Shown: in pieces, positions 53,134 to 61,332 of the stretch
Layout of the letters: the number at the start of each line of letters is the position of its first letter
Position numbering within the stretch: position 1 is the stretch's first letter
Source of the DNA: Ancylobacter novellus
GTDB taxonomy: Bacteria; Pseudomonadota; Alphaproteobacteria; Rhizobiales; Methylopilaceae
Assembly: GCA_003241695.1 (NCBI GenBank)
Contig: QFPN01000001.1
Coordinates: 310,001 to 374,000 of the forward strand
DNA length: 64,000 nucleotides
Direction: 5' to 3'
The notes under the pieces: model-generated
What the model was told of the DNA's origin: nothing
Databases searched by the model: none
What the model saw: only the letters and a program-made list of their open reading frames with translations
Made by a program: the position numbers and the translations under genes

Positions 53134-53154
53134 GGGCCGCCCGAAAGGCGGCCC
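53134..53154 (-). terminator. Intrinsic terminator, leftward
   Basis: GGGCCGCC, a five-base loop and GGCGGCCC form an 8-bp stem, flanked on the plus strand by AAAAAA, which gives TTTTTT after the hairpin on the minus strand. It therefore ends a leftward transcript, either from the DUF1192 gene or from a small RNA in the spacer. Confidence 0.82.
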
Positions 53155-53246
53155 GACAAGTCGATGACAGGGAGGCGTCAAACAGAGTGGACAGGAACCA
53201 CTCGCAATCCAGAAACTGGACCGACTTCAGCAGTAATCGAGGAAGG

Positions 53247-53262
53247 TTAACGCCGGCTTAAC
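53247..53262. promoter_or_regulatory. CtrA binding box
   Basis: TTAACGCCGGCTTAAC fits the full TTAA-N7-TTAA(C) consensus of the cell-cycle regulator CtrA on both strands. It lies just downstream of the DUF1192 gene and upstream of the candidate leftward small RNA, among genes with cell-cycle associations (TrcR, DUF1465, ZapA). Binding is inferred from sequence only. Confidence 0.55.
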
Positions 53263-53298
53263 ACGCCGTGAAAGCGCCGCCGGCGCCGGTCGAAACCG

Positions 53299-53499
53299 TC
53301 AGCTCTTGAAGAACAGGTCGGCGGCGCTGCGCTGCGCCGACTTTGCGGCGGCGGCGGTTTCGAGCCGCAGGATCTCGTCCCGTAGCAACGCGACGCGCGC
53401 GGCGAGTTCGTCGACGGAGAGGCGGGAGAGATCCTGACCGATCTCATGCTCGACCTTGCGGGCCGCAGGCGCGCCGGGTTCGTCGTCGAAGACGGCCAT
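53299..53499 (-). CDS. DUF1192 family small protein
   Basis: A 66-residue protein that matches DUF1192: an acidic start (MAVFDDEPGAPAARKVEHEIGQ), the core DLSRLSVDELAARVALLRDEILRLE and a tail KSAQRSAADLFFKS. It is probably a short coiled coil with an adaptor role. It occurs widely in Hyphomicrobiales. It is divergent from trcR across 251 bases. Confidence 0.85.
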   Translation of the reverse strand: MAVFDDEPGAPAARKVEHEIGQDLSRLSVDELAARVALLRDEILRLETAAAAKSAQRSAADLFFKS

Positions 53500-53750
53500 G
53501 GCGGGTCGCTCCCTTGATGGTCCCGACCGCCGCCGTACCGCGTCGGGACGGGCGAGGCAAGACGACGTCCCGCTCCGGGACCGGCGGCCCGGCTCCGGAC
53601 GCCGACCTTCAAGCGCCCCGCCTCGAACGCCTGGCCTCGCGTTGCGCCGTGGCCGCGAAAGGCCTATATCTGCGCCCAACCCCAGTCATCGATATATCGG
53701 TCAGGGCTCCGCCGCTCCCACGGCGGCCGGAGCGAGAGGAGATTTGCATC

Positions 53751-54455
53751 ATGTCGAACGCGCCGCTGATGCCGAAGGCGACCGCGGTCTGGCTCGTCGA
53801 GAACACATCGCTGTCGTTCGCGCAGATCGCCGACTTCTGCAAGCTGCACGAGCTCGAGGTGAAGGCGGTCGCCGACGGCGACGCGGCGCAGGGCATCCGC
53901 GGCCACGACCCGATCACCAACGGCCAGCTCACCCGCGAGGAGATCGAGAAGGGCCAGAAGAACCCGGACTACCGGCTCCAGCTTTCGGTCTCGAAGGTCC
54001 GCCTGCCGCCGATGAAGCCGCGCAAGGGTCCCCGCTACACGCCGGTGTCGCGCCGGCAGGACCGGCCGAACGCGATCCTCTGGCTGGTGCGCAACCATCC
54101 GGAGCTGAAGGACGCGCAGATCATGCGCCTCGTCGGCACCACCAAGACGACGCTCGCCGCGATCCGCGAGCGGACCCACTGGAACTCGCAGAACCTCACG
54201 CCGATGGACCCGGTGACGCTTGGCCTCTGCTCGCAGATCGACCTCGACTTCGAAGTGACGAAGGCCGCCAAGGCGAACCCGGACCTGGTGCTGCGCAAGG
54301 AGGAGCCCGAGGAGACGCTGCTCCCGGCCGAGGTCACGACCGCAGCGGAAGGCGAAGCCGAGCTCGACGTCCAGAGCGTCTTCGCCAAGCTCAAGCAGCT
54401 CAAGCGCGAGGACCAGGACGAGGAAGACGAGGACGACGACTACCGGCGGCGTTGA
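53751..54455 (+). CDS. trcR: Cell cycle transcriptional regulator TrcR (DUF1013)
   Basis: A 234-residue protein of the DUF1013/TrcR family. It begins MSNAPLMPKATAVWLVENTSLSF and repeats the same type of helix-turn-helix unit twice (QIADFCKLHELEVKAVADG, then AQIMRLVGTTKTTLAAIRERTHW), followed by an acidic tail DEEDEDDDYRRR. A strong GAGAGGAG ribosome binding site precedes it. TrcR in Caulobacter tunes cell-cycle transcription with RNA polymerase. It is restricted to alphaproteobacteria and so is a good taxonomic marker here. Confidence 0.93.
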   Translation: MSNAPLMPKATAVWLVENTSLSFAQIADFCKLHELEVKAVADGDAAQGIRGHDPITNGQLTREEIEKGQKNPDYRLQLSVSKVRLPPMKPRKGPRYTPVSRRQDRPNAILWLVRNHPELKDAQIMRLVGTTKTTLAAIRERTHWNSQNLTPMDPVTLGLCSQIDLDFEVTKAAKANPDLVLRKEEPEETLLPAEVTTAAEGEAELDVQSVFAKLKQLKREDQDEEDEDDDYRRR

Positions 54456-54539
54456 TCGGCCTCGGTCCCCGTCGACGCGAGACGCGAAACCAGCCTGGAT
54501 CGCCCTCCTGTCTGAGGCGCGTCACTTCTTCAAAGCGAC

Positions 54540-54569
54540 ACCGGCCGCGGCTTTACGGCTGCGGCCGGT
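54540..54569 (+). terminator. Candidate terminator after trcR
   Basis: ACCGGCCGC and GCGGCCGGT form a perfect 9-bp stem around a 12-base loop, 85 bases after the trcR stop. There is no T-run on either side, so the call rests on stem strength and position alone. Confidence 0.45.
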
Positions 54570-54637
54570 CGGTTGAGAGGCCGCCCCACACGCTCTTCGC
54601 CGAACGGCCGTCAAATGCGGCGGTCCCGTGGGGGGCG

Positions 54638-55912
54638 TCAGCTCCCTTCCGGCCGAACGCGGTAGACGAACCCGCAATTGCATTTTTTATTGCCGCCATT
54701 TTCGGCCACGCCATGGAGAGCGCCGCCGCTCAACGTCACTGGAGCGCTGATCGAGCCGCCGGGTATCGGCGCTACGATCGCATACGTCCATCTGTTCGAG
54801 CCAGCCGCTGGCGGCGTAAGCTTGAACACGACGCTGGTGATCGAGCTGTCTACCCCCGTGCCATAGAGCGCGCCGTTCGCATCCTCCGTCAACGGCGCTT
54901 CGAATGCGAAGCCGCGCTCGGGATCTGACTGACGGATCACGCGAAACGCCCATTTATCGCCGCCGTCGTTCGGCGGAGCCAGTTCGAAAATCGTTCCCTG
55001 AACGCGCCCCCCTGAATGAGCGGCGCCATAGAGCTTTCCGGAGCGCGCGATGATAACGCCGCTTCTCGGATCTCCGCCGTCCAGAGTGTTTTTAAACTTA
55101 TAGATGACCTTTTTCTTCCAGGCGCCGGCGTCGGTTTTCGGCGGTTCCAGCTTGAAGATCATGCCGCAATTGCAGCTTGGATCACCGCCCCTAGACGCGC
55201 CGCCATAAAGTGCGCCCCGCTCGTCCATCGCAAGCGCGCCGGACGTCACGCAGTTCGGGCTTCCGCCAAGATTGGCAATGTTCCGATAGATCCACTTTCC
55301 ATTTTTGCTCGCCCGCGGCGCCAATTCGAAAATTTCGCCGCAATCTTGGAAATGGTTCGTGAGGGATCCATAGATCTTTCCACTTGGTGAAAGGAAAAGC
55401 TCGCCAGGCGGGAACATGTAGGGATCTTCAAATGTCATCAGAATTTTGAATTTCCATTTCCCGTCGGGTCGTTCCGGCGGCGACAGACGATAGACCGTCG
55501 CGCCACGTCCGAAGCCGGACGCCGCCGTGGTTCCGAACAGTTCGCCGGTGGCCGGATCACGCACCACGCCGGCCAGCGGGGTCTTGGCCACCGAACCGGG
55601 GGCGTCATCGAATTTGTGAAGCGTCGTCTGGGTCCATGGCGCGGAGCCGTCGCGAGGGGGCGTCAGCTTGTAGACGACCCCGCCGCCCTCAAACGGGTAA
55701 CTATCGGCTTTTCTGTTTCCGCTCCACGTTGCGCCGTAGATCGCGCCATCCTCGTCCATCGCAAGACGGCCGACGGGCACGGCCCCGTTCAAGCCTTTGA
55801 AGACATCCAGCCTGTCGACAATTGCGTCCGCCCGGACGGGCGCGGCCGCATAGGTCGCCATGCAGATCGAAAAGATCAACGTAAGGAAAAAAGAACAAGG
55901 ATCCGGACGCAT
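54638..55912 (-). CDS. Secreted GloVer-repeat (choice-of-anchor tandem repeat) protein
   Basis: A 424-residue exported protein. A signal peptide (MRPDPCSFFLTLIFSICMATYAAAPVRA, cleavage near residue 28, cited in part) is followed by about seven to eight repeats of the TIGR03803 GloVer type, each with GALYG-x-GG-x-GxIFKLxPP (for example ALYGGASRGGDPSCNCGMIFKLEPP). Two repeats carry a CNCG pair that may form disulfides. A beta-propeller is the likely fold. It stands alone. Its G+C is lower than that of neighbours and its spacer holds an inverted repeat, hinting at transfer. Confidence 0.82.
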   Translation of the reverse strand: MRPDPCSFFLTLIFSICMATYAAAPVRADAIVDRLDVFKGLNGAVPVGRLAMDEDGAIYGATWSGNRKADSYPFEGGGVVYKLTPPRDGSAPWTQTTLHKFDDAPGSVAKTPLAGVVRDPATGELFGTTAASGFGRGATVYRLSPPERPDGKWKFKILMTFEDPYMFPPGELFLSPSGKIYGSLTNHFQDCGEIFELAPRASKNGKWIYRNIANLGGSPNCVTSGALAMDERGALYGGASRGGDPSCNCGMIFKLEPPKTDAGAWKKKVIYKFKNTLDGGDPRSGVIIARSGKLYGAAHSGGRVQGTIFELAPPNDGGDKWAFRVIRQSDPERGFAFEAPLTEDANGALYGTGVDSSITSVVFKLTPPAAGSNRWTYAIVAPIPGGSISAPVTLSGGALHGVAENGGNKKCNCGFVYRVRPEGS

Positions 55913-55927
55913 TCCAATACCATCCTA

Positions 55928-55955
55928 TAGTTTCACTTTCTCTCCTCTGAAACTA
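55928..55955. promoter_or_regulatory. Inverted repeat upstream of the GloVer-repeat gene
   Basis: TAGTTTCA and TGAAACTA, perfect eight-base arms separated by 12 pyrimidine-rich bases, lie 16 bases upstream of the start codon of the GloVer gene. The region is A+T-rich for this genome. It could be an operator or an mRNA leader hairpin. Confidence 0.45.
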
Positions 55956-56085
55956 GAATGACGGCTCAAGTACAGGCAAGCATTGGAAGAGTGATACGTG
56001 TTTGTGCGTACTCTGGTCGCCATAGCGCCACCGGATCAAGCAAACAGAGAGGCGAGTTCGCGATCGCGCCGATCCGCAGCCCCCC

Positions 56086-57978
56086 TCACCCCAGCCGCCC
56101 CTTCAGCGCGTCGCCGATCTCGTCGAGGACCGAGGGGTCCTCGATCGTCGCCGGCATCTTCCAGTCCTCGCCGTCGGCGATCTTCTGCATCGTGCCGCGC
56201 AGGATCTTGCCCGAGCGCGTCTTGGGCAGGCGGTGCACGGTCAGCGCGGTCTTGAAGGCCGCGACAGGTCCCACCCTGTCGCGCACTCGCGCGACGATCT
56301 CGCGCTCGATCTCGCCCGCCGGGCGGTCGACGCCCGCCTTCAGCACCACGAAGCCGACCGGCGCCTGGCCCTTGAGCGCGTCCGCGACCCCGACCACCGC
56401 GCATTCGGCGACGTCGGGATGGGAGGCGATCGCCTCCTCCATGCCGCCGGTCGAGAGCCTGTGGCCCGCGACGTTGATGATGTCGTCGGTGCGGGACATG
56501 AAGAAGACGTAGCCGTCCTCGTCCAGGAAGCCGGCGTCGGAGGTCTGGTAGAAGCCCGGGAAGCCGGAGAGATAGGCCTCGCGGAAGCGCGCCTCGTCGT
56601 TCCACAGCGTCGGCAGGCAGCCGGGCGGCAGCGGCAGCTTCAGCACGATGTTGCCGAGCTTGCCGCGCGGCGCCTCATGGCCTTCGTCGTCCAAGACCTG
56701 CAGATCGTAGCCCGGCATCGGAACGGTAGGCGAGCCGTGCTTGACCGGCATCTTCTCGATCCCGATCGGGTTGCCGACGATCGCCCAGCCGGTCTCGGTC
56801 TGCCAGCAGTTGTCGATCACGGGAACGCCGAGCTTCTCCTCCGCCCATTCGATCGTGGCGGGATCGGCGCGCTCGCCCGCGAGGTACAGCGCGCGGAAAC
56901 CGGAAAGGTCGTAGCCCTCCAGCAGCGCGCCCTTCGGATCCTCCTTGCGGATCGCGCGGAAGGCGGTCGGCGCGGTGAACAGCGCGACGGCCTTGTGCTC
57001 CGAGATAACGCGCCAGAAGGCGCCGGCGTCGGGCGTGCCGACCGGCTTGCCCTCATAGAGGATCGTCGCCGCGCCGATCGTGAGCGGCCCATAGACGATG
57101 TAGGAGTGGCCGACCACCCAGCCGATGTCGGAGGCGCAGAAGAAGGTCTCTCCGGGCTTCACGTCGTAAAGCCCGCGCATGGTCCAGGCGAGCGCCACCA
57201 GATAGCCGCCGCAGTCGCGCACCACGCCCTTCGGCTGGCCGGTCGTGCCGGAGGTGTAGAGGATGTAGAGCGGGTCGGTCGCCGCCATGCGGGCGCATTC
57301 GCTGGTCCGCCCCGCCGCCGCGTCGCGCAGCGCCTCCCAGTCGTGGTCGCGCCCTTCCGTCATCTCGGCGCGAAGCTCGGGGCGCTGCAGCAGGATCACG
57401 GCGGCCGGCGCATGCGCCGAAAGCCGGATCGCCTCGTCGAGCAGCGGCTTGTAGGCGACCTTGCGGGTCGGCTCGATCCCGCAGGAGGCTGTGAGGACGA
57501 GCTTGGGCCGCGCGTCGTCAATGCGCTTGGCGAGTTCGGCGGCCGAGAAGCCGCCGAACACCACGGAATGGATCGCGCCGAGCCGGGCGCAGGCCAGCAT
57601 CCCGATCACCGCCTCGGGGACCATCGGCATGTAGACGATGACGCGGTCGCCCTTGCCGACGCCGAAGTCCTGAAGCACGGCGCCGAAGCGGGAGACCTCG
57701 TGCGCGAGTTCGGCGAAGCTGTAGCTGCGCTTCACGCCGGTGACGGGGCTGTCGTAGATCAGCGCCGTTTCGTCGCCGCGGCCGTCCTCGACATGACGGT
57801 CGAGCAGATTGTGGCAGACGTTGAGCACGCCGTCCGGGAACCAGCGGCCATAGACGCCGGCCGTCGGGTCGAAGGCCTTCAGCGGCTTCTCGATCCAGTC
57901 GACGGCTTCCGCGGCCTCGAGCCAGAAGCTCTCCCGGTCGGCGAGCGAACGGGCGTGAAGGTCGGCGTAGGAGGACAT
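56086..57978 (-). CDS. prpE: Propionyl-CoA synthetase
   Basis: A 630-residue AMP-forming acyl-CoA ligase of the PrpE branch. AMP-binding motif YILYTSGTTGQPKGVVRD, the later motifs DNCWQTETGW and YQTSDAGFLDEDGYVFFMSRTDDIINVAGHRLSTGGMEE, and the catalytic lysine in LPKTRSGKILRG are present. It activates propionate to propionyl-CoA. No prpBCD genes are nearby, so it may serve propionate assimilation by the methylmalonyl-CoA route. A leader ORF and a terminator lie 95-260 bases upstream on the same strand, so its expression may be controlled by attenuation. Confidence 0.94.
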   Translation of the reverse strand: MSSYADLHARSLADRESFWLEAAEAVDWIEKPLKAFDPTAGVYGRWFPDGVLNVCHNLLDRHVEDGRGDETALIYDSPVTGVKRSYSFAELAHEVSRFGAVLQDFGVGKGDRVIVYMPMVPEAVIGMLACARLGAIHSVVFGGFSAAELAKRIDDARPKLVLTASCGIEPTRKVAYKPLLDEAIRLSAHAPAAVILLQRPELRAEMTEGRDHDWEALRDAAAGRTSECARMAATDPLYILYTSGTTGQPKGVVRDCGGYLVALAWTMRGLYDVKPGETFFCASDIGWVVGHSYIVYGPLTIGAATILYEGKPVGTPDAGAFWRVISEHKAVALFTAPTAFRAIRKEDPKGALLEGYDLSGFRALYLAGERADPATIEWAEEKLGVPVIDNCWQTETGWAIVGNPIGIEKMPVKHGSPTVPMPGYDLQVLDDEGHEAPRGKLGNIVLKLPLPPGCLPTLWNDEARFREAYLSGFPGFYQTSDAGFLDEDGYVFFMSRTDDIINVAGHRLSTGGMEEAIASHPDVAECAVVGVADALKGQAPVGFVVLKAGVDRPAGEIEREIVARVRDRVGPVAAFKTALTVHRLPKTRSGKILRGTMQKIADGEDWKMPATIEDPSVLDEIGDALKGRLG

Positions 57979-58072
57979 GGGCGGCGGCTCCCGGATCGGA
58001 CGGCTTTCAGCCGTTCTTCATCCGATCTTTAGCCCGCCGAAGGGGCGCGCGAAACAGTCTCGGAGGCGCCCG

Positions 58073-58115
58073 AAAAGACGGAGGGGCCGCGGCCCTCTCG
58101 GGCGGCGACCCCTCC
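58073..58115 (-). terminator. Intrinsic terminator between the leader ORF and prpE
   Basis: On the minus strand a 16-position stem with a single C-C mismatch and a terminal G-U-type pair (outer arm GGAGGGG with CCCCTCC) closes a GAGA tetraloop and is followed by GTCTTTT. It lies 54 bases after the stop of the short ORF and 95 bases before the prpE start. It would end a transcript of about 150-200 bases or act as an attenuator of prpE. Confidence 0.8.
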
Positions 58116-58168
58116 CATTGCACATCGCGGTCTCGAAGGACTCGCGACCCGCCTGTCGCGTCAAGCGA

Positions 58169-58240
58169 TCAGGCCAGACCCCCGCGCGGGGAGATCCAGG
58201 CCGCAGCCCTCATCGAGCGCTGATCGTGGCAATGAGACAC
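58169..58240 (-). CDS. 23-codon leader ORF with near-perfect Shine-Dalgarno sequence
   Basis: A GTG-started ORF of 23 codons follows GAAAGGAGGTGATCC, a 15-base stretch fully complementary to the 3' end of 16S rRNA, with seven bases between AGGAGG and GTG. The product begins MSHCHDQRSM and ends WISPRGGLA. The final codons form a CCCCGCGCGGGG hairpin-like palindrome. A terminator follows, so the unit has promoter (TTGCGA, 17 bases, CATCTT as a weak candidate near 58270-58300), ribosome binding site, ORF and terminator within 200 bases. It is not a known leader as far as I can recall. It may sense an amino acid, the ribosome state or a CoA-linked metabolite for prpE, or act as a free small RNA. 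Confidence 0.65.
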   Translation of the reverse strand: MSHCHDQRSMRAAAWISPRGGLA

Positions 58241-58416
58241 TGGATCACCTCCTTTCGGTTCGTTGACGACGGGTCGAAGATGGGGCGCTTCGCCCGCCTT
58301 CGCAACCGCAGCAACCCTCGCGCAAAACTTGTCCACGGCGAAAATTCGGGCGGCCCGTGAACTGCGCTCGTGGGCAGGGCGCTTGAAGCGGCCCCGTTCC
58401 GCCCGATGATCGCCTC

Positions 58417-59268
58417 ATGAAGGCTATTTCCGACGTCGGCCTAGAACATCTCGCCCGCGCCGGCCTCGCCGCCCGCGGATCGGTCTATGTGCTGGTGGGC
58501 GGCCTCGCGGCGCTGGCCGCGATCGGCTCCGGCGGCGGGGTCGGGGGCGGCGGAAGCGCGCTGCGCGTCCTGCTCAACGAACCGCTCGGCTTCTTTCCCC
58601 TCGCGGCGATCGGCGTCGGCCTGCTCGGCTTCTGCGCCTGGCGGCTGACGAGCGCCGCGATCGATCCGGACCGGCACGGCTCGTCTGCGAAGGGGCTCGG
58701 CGTCCGCGCCGTCCATGCCCTCTCGGGATTCGTGAACGGAGGCCTCGCGCTCACCGCCTTCGGCCTTGCGGTCGGGGCGGGCTCCGGCGGCGGAGACGAC
58801 GCGGCGGCGCAGGACTGGACCCGCTTTCTCCTGTCTCAGCCTTTCGGGCGCTGGCTCGTGGCGGCCGTCGGCCTCGGAGTGATCGGCGCCGGCCTGTTCC
58901 ACCTCGTGAAGGCGTGGCGCGGAGACATGCTGAAGCGCCTGTCCGTGCCGGCCGACAAACGCGCCATGGCGCTCGCCTTCGGGCGGCTCGGCTATGCGGC
59001 GCGCGGCGTGGTGTTCGGCGTCATGGGCGTTTTCCTGATCGTCGCCGCGCTGCATGGCGATTCGGGCGAGGCCAAGGGCCTCGGCGGCGCGCTCGAGGCG
59101 CTGCGCCGGCAACCCTTTGGGTGGGCGCTGCTCGGCCTCACCGCGCTCGGTCTCGCGGCCTTCGGGGCGTTCGGCTTCGTCCAGGCCCGCTGGCGGCGGA
59201 TCGAGGGACCGGACGTCGGCGACGCCAAGTCCGCGCTCGACGCGCTGGCGCGGAAGGCCGGCGGCTGA
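58417..59268 (+). CDS. DUF1206 family membrane protein
   Basis: A 283-residue inner-membrane protein with six hydrophobic helices arranged as three repeated pairs, each beginning with a segment like LARAGLAARGSVYVLVGGLAALAAIG (about residues 12-38), VRAVHALSGFVNGGLALTAFGLAVG (about 96-120) and FGRLGYAARGVVFGVMGVFLIVAALHG (about 188-214), quoted in part. These are the three DUF1206 units. The role is unknown. It is divergent from prpE across 440 bases that hold the short leader ORF and the terminator. The ALDH gene follows 61 bases downstream. Confidence 0.85.
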   Translation: MKAISDVGLEHLARAGLAARGSVYVLVGGLAALAAIGSGGGVGGGGSALRVLLNEPLGFFPLAAIGVGLLGFCAWRLTSAAIDPDRHGSSAKGLGVRAVHALSGFVNGGLALTAFGLAVGAGSGGGDDAAAQDWTRFLLSQPFGRWLVAAVGLGVIGAGLFHLVKAWRGDMLKRLSVPADKRAMALAFGRLGYAARGVVFGVMGVFLIVAALHGDSGEAKGLGGALEALRRQPFGWALLGLTALGLAAFGAFGFVQARWRRIEGPDVGDAKSALDALARKAGG

Positions 59269-59329
59269 AGGCGCGGCGAGGGAAGAGCCGCAGCCTGCGC
59301 CAAGCCATTCGCGCTGCTATGCTCGCACC

Positions 59330-60865
59330 ATGTCCCTGCCCTCCCCCCGAAGCGAAGCCCTGACGATCCTCGACGCGCTCGGCGCGCCGCGCGAACGGCT
59401 CGCCGGCGGCGGCCTCGTCGCCCGCTCGCCGATCGACGGGCTGGAGATCGGCCGTCTCGCCGAGGCCTCCTCCGAAGACGTCGCGCGCGTCGTCGAAGCG
59501 GCGCATGCGGCCTTCCTCGACTGGCGCTCTGTCCCCGCGCCAAGGCGCGGGGAACTGGTCCGGCTGTTCGCGCTGGAACTGCGGTCAGCCAAAGCCGAGC
59601 TCGGGCGGCTGGTGACGATCGAAGCCGGAAAAATCGTTTCGGAGGGCCTCGGCGAGGTCCAGGAGATGATCGACGTCTGCGATTTCGCGGTCGGCCTGTC
59701 GCGGCAGCTCCATGGACTGACCATCGCGAGCGAACGGCCGGATCACCGCATGGCGGAGACCTGGCTTCCGCTCGGCGTCGTGGGCGTGATCTCGGCGTTC
59801 AACTTTCCCGTCGCGGTCTGGGCGTGGAACGCCGCGCTCGCGCTCGTCTGCGGAAACGCCGTGGTCTGGAAGCCGTCCGAGAAGACGCCGCTGACCGCGC
59901 TCGCCACGCAGGCGCTGTTCGAACGCGCCGTGGCGCGATTCCGCGCCGAAGGCGGCGAGGCACCGGAAGGCCTGTCGCAGGTCGTCATCGGCGGGGCGGA
60001 GGCGGGCGAGGCGCTGGTCGACCATCCCCTCGTCCCGCTGGTTTCCGCCACCGGCTCGACCGCCATGGGCCGCCGCGTCGGCCCGCGGCTCGCGGCGCGC
60101 TTCGCCCGCGCGCTGCTCGAACTCGGCGGCGCCAACGCCGCGATCGTGCGTCCGTCCGCCGATCTCGACCTGACGCTGCGGGCGGTCGCCTTCGCGGCGA
60201 TGGGAACCGCGGGCCAGCGCTGCACGACGCTGCGCCGCCTGATCGTGCACGACGACGTCTACGACGCGCTCGTCCCGCGGCTGAAGCAGGTCTATGCCGG
60301 CGTTTCAGTCGGCGATCCGCGCGGGGACGGAGCGTTGATCGGCCCGCTGATCGACGACAGGGCGCTCGGCGCGATGAGGGGCGCCCTCGACGAAGCCCTA
60401 AACCTCGGGGCGCGCGTCTTCGGCGGCGAGAGGATCGAGGTTCCGGGCGCGCCGCAGGGCGTCTACGTCAGGCCGGCGCTCGTCGAGATGGACCGGCAAG
60501 CCGGCCCGATGCTGGAGGAGACCTTCGCGCCGATCCTGTACGTCGTGCGCGAATCCGGCCTCGACGAGGCGATCCGCATCAACAACGCAGTGGCTCAGGG
60601 CCTGTCGTCCTCGATCTTCACCAACGACCTGCGCGAGGCCGAGCTTTTCCTGTCGGCGCGCGGTTCGGATTGCGGGATCGCCAACGTCAACATCGGCCCC
60701 TCGGGCGCCGAGATCGGCGGTGCGTTCGGCGGCGAGAAGGAAACCGGCGGCGGTCGCGAATCCGGCTCGGACAGCTGGAAGGCCTATATGCGCCGCCAGA
60801 CCGCGACGGTGAATTACGGCCGCGCCTTGCCGCTCGCGCAGGGCGTGCGGTTCGACCTCGACTGA
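59330..60865 (+). CDS. ALDH7-type aldehyde dehydrogenase (L-piperidine-6-carboxylate / aminoadipate semialdehyde dehydrogenase)
   Basis: A 511-residue NAD-dependent dehydrogenase. The catalytic cysteine is in AGQRCTTLRRLIVHDDV (about residue 298), the general-base glutamate in LLELGGANAAIV, and the NAD loop in LVSATGSTAMGRRVG. FNFPVAVWAWNAALALVCGN and the C-terminal end GESGSDSWKAYMRR-like KETGGGRESGSDSWKAYMRRQ are typical of antiquitin-type (ALDH7) enzymes, which oxidise L-piperidine-6-carboxylate in lysine breakdown. No other lysine-catabolism gene is adjacent. The ATG chosen matches the family length. Confidence 0.88.
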   Translation: MSLPSPRSEALTILDALGAPRERLAGGGLVARSPIDGLEIGRLAEASSEDVARVVEAAHAAFLDWRSVPAPRRGELVRLFALELRSAKAELGRLVTIEAGKIVSEGLGEVQEMIDVCDFAVGLSRQLHGLTIASERPDHRMAETWLPLGVVGVISAFNFPVAVWAWNAALALVCGNAVVWKPSEKTPLTALATQALFERAVARFRAEGGEAPEGLSQVVIGGAEAGEALVDHPLVPLVSATGSTAMGRRVGPRLAARFARALLELGGANAAIVRPSADLDLTLRAVAFAAMGTAGQRCTTLRRLIVHDDVYDALVPRLKQVYAGVSVGDPRGDGALIGPLIDDRALGAMRGALDEALNLGARVFGGERIEVPGAPQGVYVRPALVEMDRQAGPMLEETFAPILYVVRESGLDEAIRINNAVAQGLSSSIFTNDLREAELFLSARGSDCGIANVNIGPSGAEIGGAFGGEKETGGGRESGSDSWKAYMRRQTATVNYGRALPLAQGVRFDLD

Positions 60866-60872
60866 CGTCGCC

Positions 60873-61325
60873 TCATTCCACGGCGGCGACCGCGAGGGCG
60901 GCGCCGTCCGCCGCGACGATGCGCACGCGCGCGCCGGCGGGCAGGTCCGGCCCCGAGACGCGCCAGACCGTGTCGTCGATGCGGACGCGGCCCTCGCCAT
61001 GAAGGATCGGCTCGTCGAGCGTGAAGACCTTGCCGACATGGCGTTCCGCGCGCCGGTTCAGCATCGGCCGATCGCTCGACGCCGCATTGTCGGGCCGGCC
61101 GAGGAACCACCAGCCGACCGCCGCCGCGAGGCCAAGCACGGCGAAGGCCACGACCTCGATCTGCCATCCCGGATCGACCAGCAGCGCGATCGCGCCGACC
61201 GCGATCGCCGCCATGCCGAGCCAGAGCAGCAGCGTGCCCGGCGCGATCAGCTCGAGCGCGAGCAGGACGAGCCCCAGCACCATCCAGCGCCATGGCCCAA
61301 GCGCTTCGACGAAGCCCAAGATCAT
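60873..61325 (-). CDS. NfeD family membrane protein
   Basis: A 150-residue NfeD-like protein. Two to three hydrophobic segments (about 14-30, 33-50 and 55-75: WMVLGLVLLALELIAPGTLLLWLG, then EVVAFAVLGLAAAVGWWFLG) are followed by an OB-fold C-terminal domain (about 88-150, KVFTLDEPILHGEGRVRIDDTVWRV). NfeD and SPFH proteins are typically encoded together, and the two genes here are eight bases apart. It probably helps the SPFH protein assemble in membrane microdomains. It lacks the N-terminal ClpP-like protease domain of the long NfeD form. Confidence 0.9.
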   Translation of the reverse strand: MILGFVEALGPWRWMVLGLVLLALELIAPGTLLLWLGMAAIAVGAIALLVDPGWQIEVVAFAVLGLAAAVGWWFLGRPDNAASSDRPMLNRRAERHVGKVFTLDEPILHGEGRVRIDDTVWRVSGPDLPAGARVRIVAADGAALAVAAVE

Positions 61326-61332
61326 CTCCGGT

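Larger units (their letters stand above)
52982..53298. other. Intergenic region between DUF1465 and DUF1192 genes
   Basis: No protein gene is seen. The region holds a terminator at 53134-53154 and, at 53247-53262, a CtrA-type box. On the minus strand between them lies a short hairpin, GAGTGG-TTCCTGT-CCACTC (about 53187-53205). Box, hairpin and terminator in this order could mark a small RNA of about 100 bases read leftward, with its promoter near 53250. This is a possibility only. Confidence 0.45.

Noticed and set aside
58240..58256. A 17-base match to the 3' end of 16S rRNA on the plus strand (CTGGATCACCTCCTTTC), suggesting an rRNA fragment or integration scar.
   Set aside because: The bases further upstream do not continue the 16S sequence. 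The same bases on the minus strand give an ideal Shine-Dalgarno at ideal spacing to an ORF that is followed by a terminator, which explains the match better.
57977..58360. A 127-codon plus-strand frame between prpE and the DUF1206 gene.
   Set aside because: It begins antisense to the prpE start, has an Arg/Ser-rich composition without motifs, lacks a ribosome binding site, and spans the terminator and leader ORF of the other strand.
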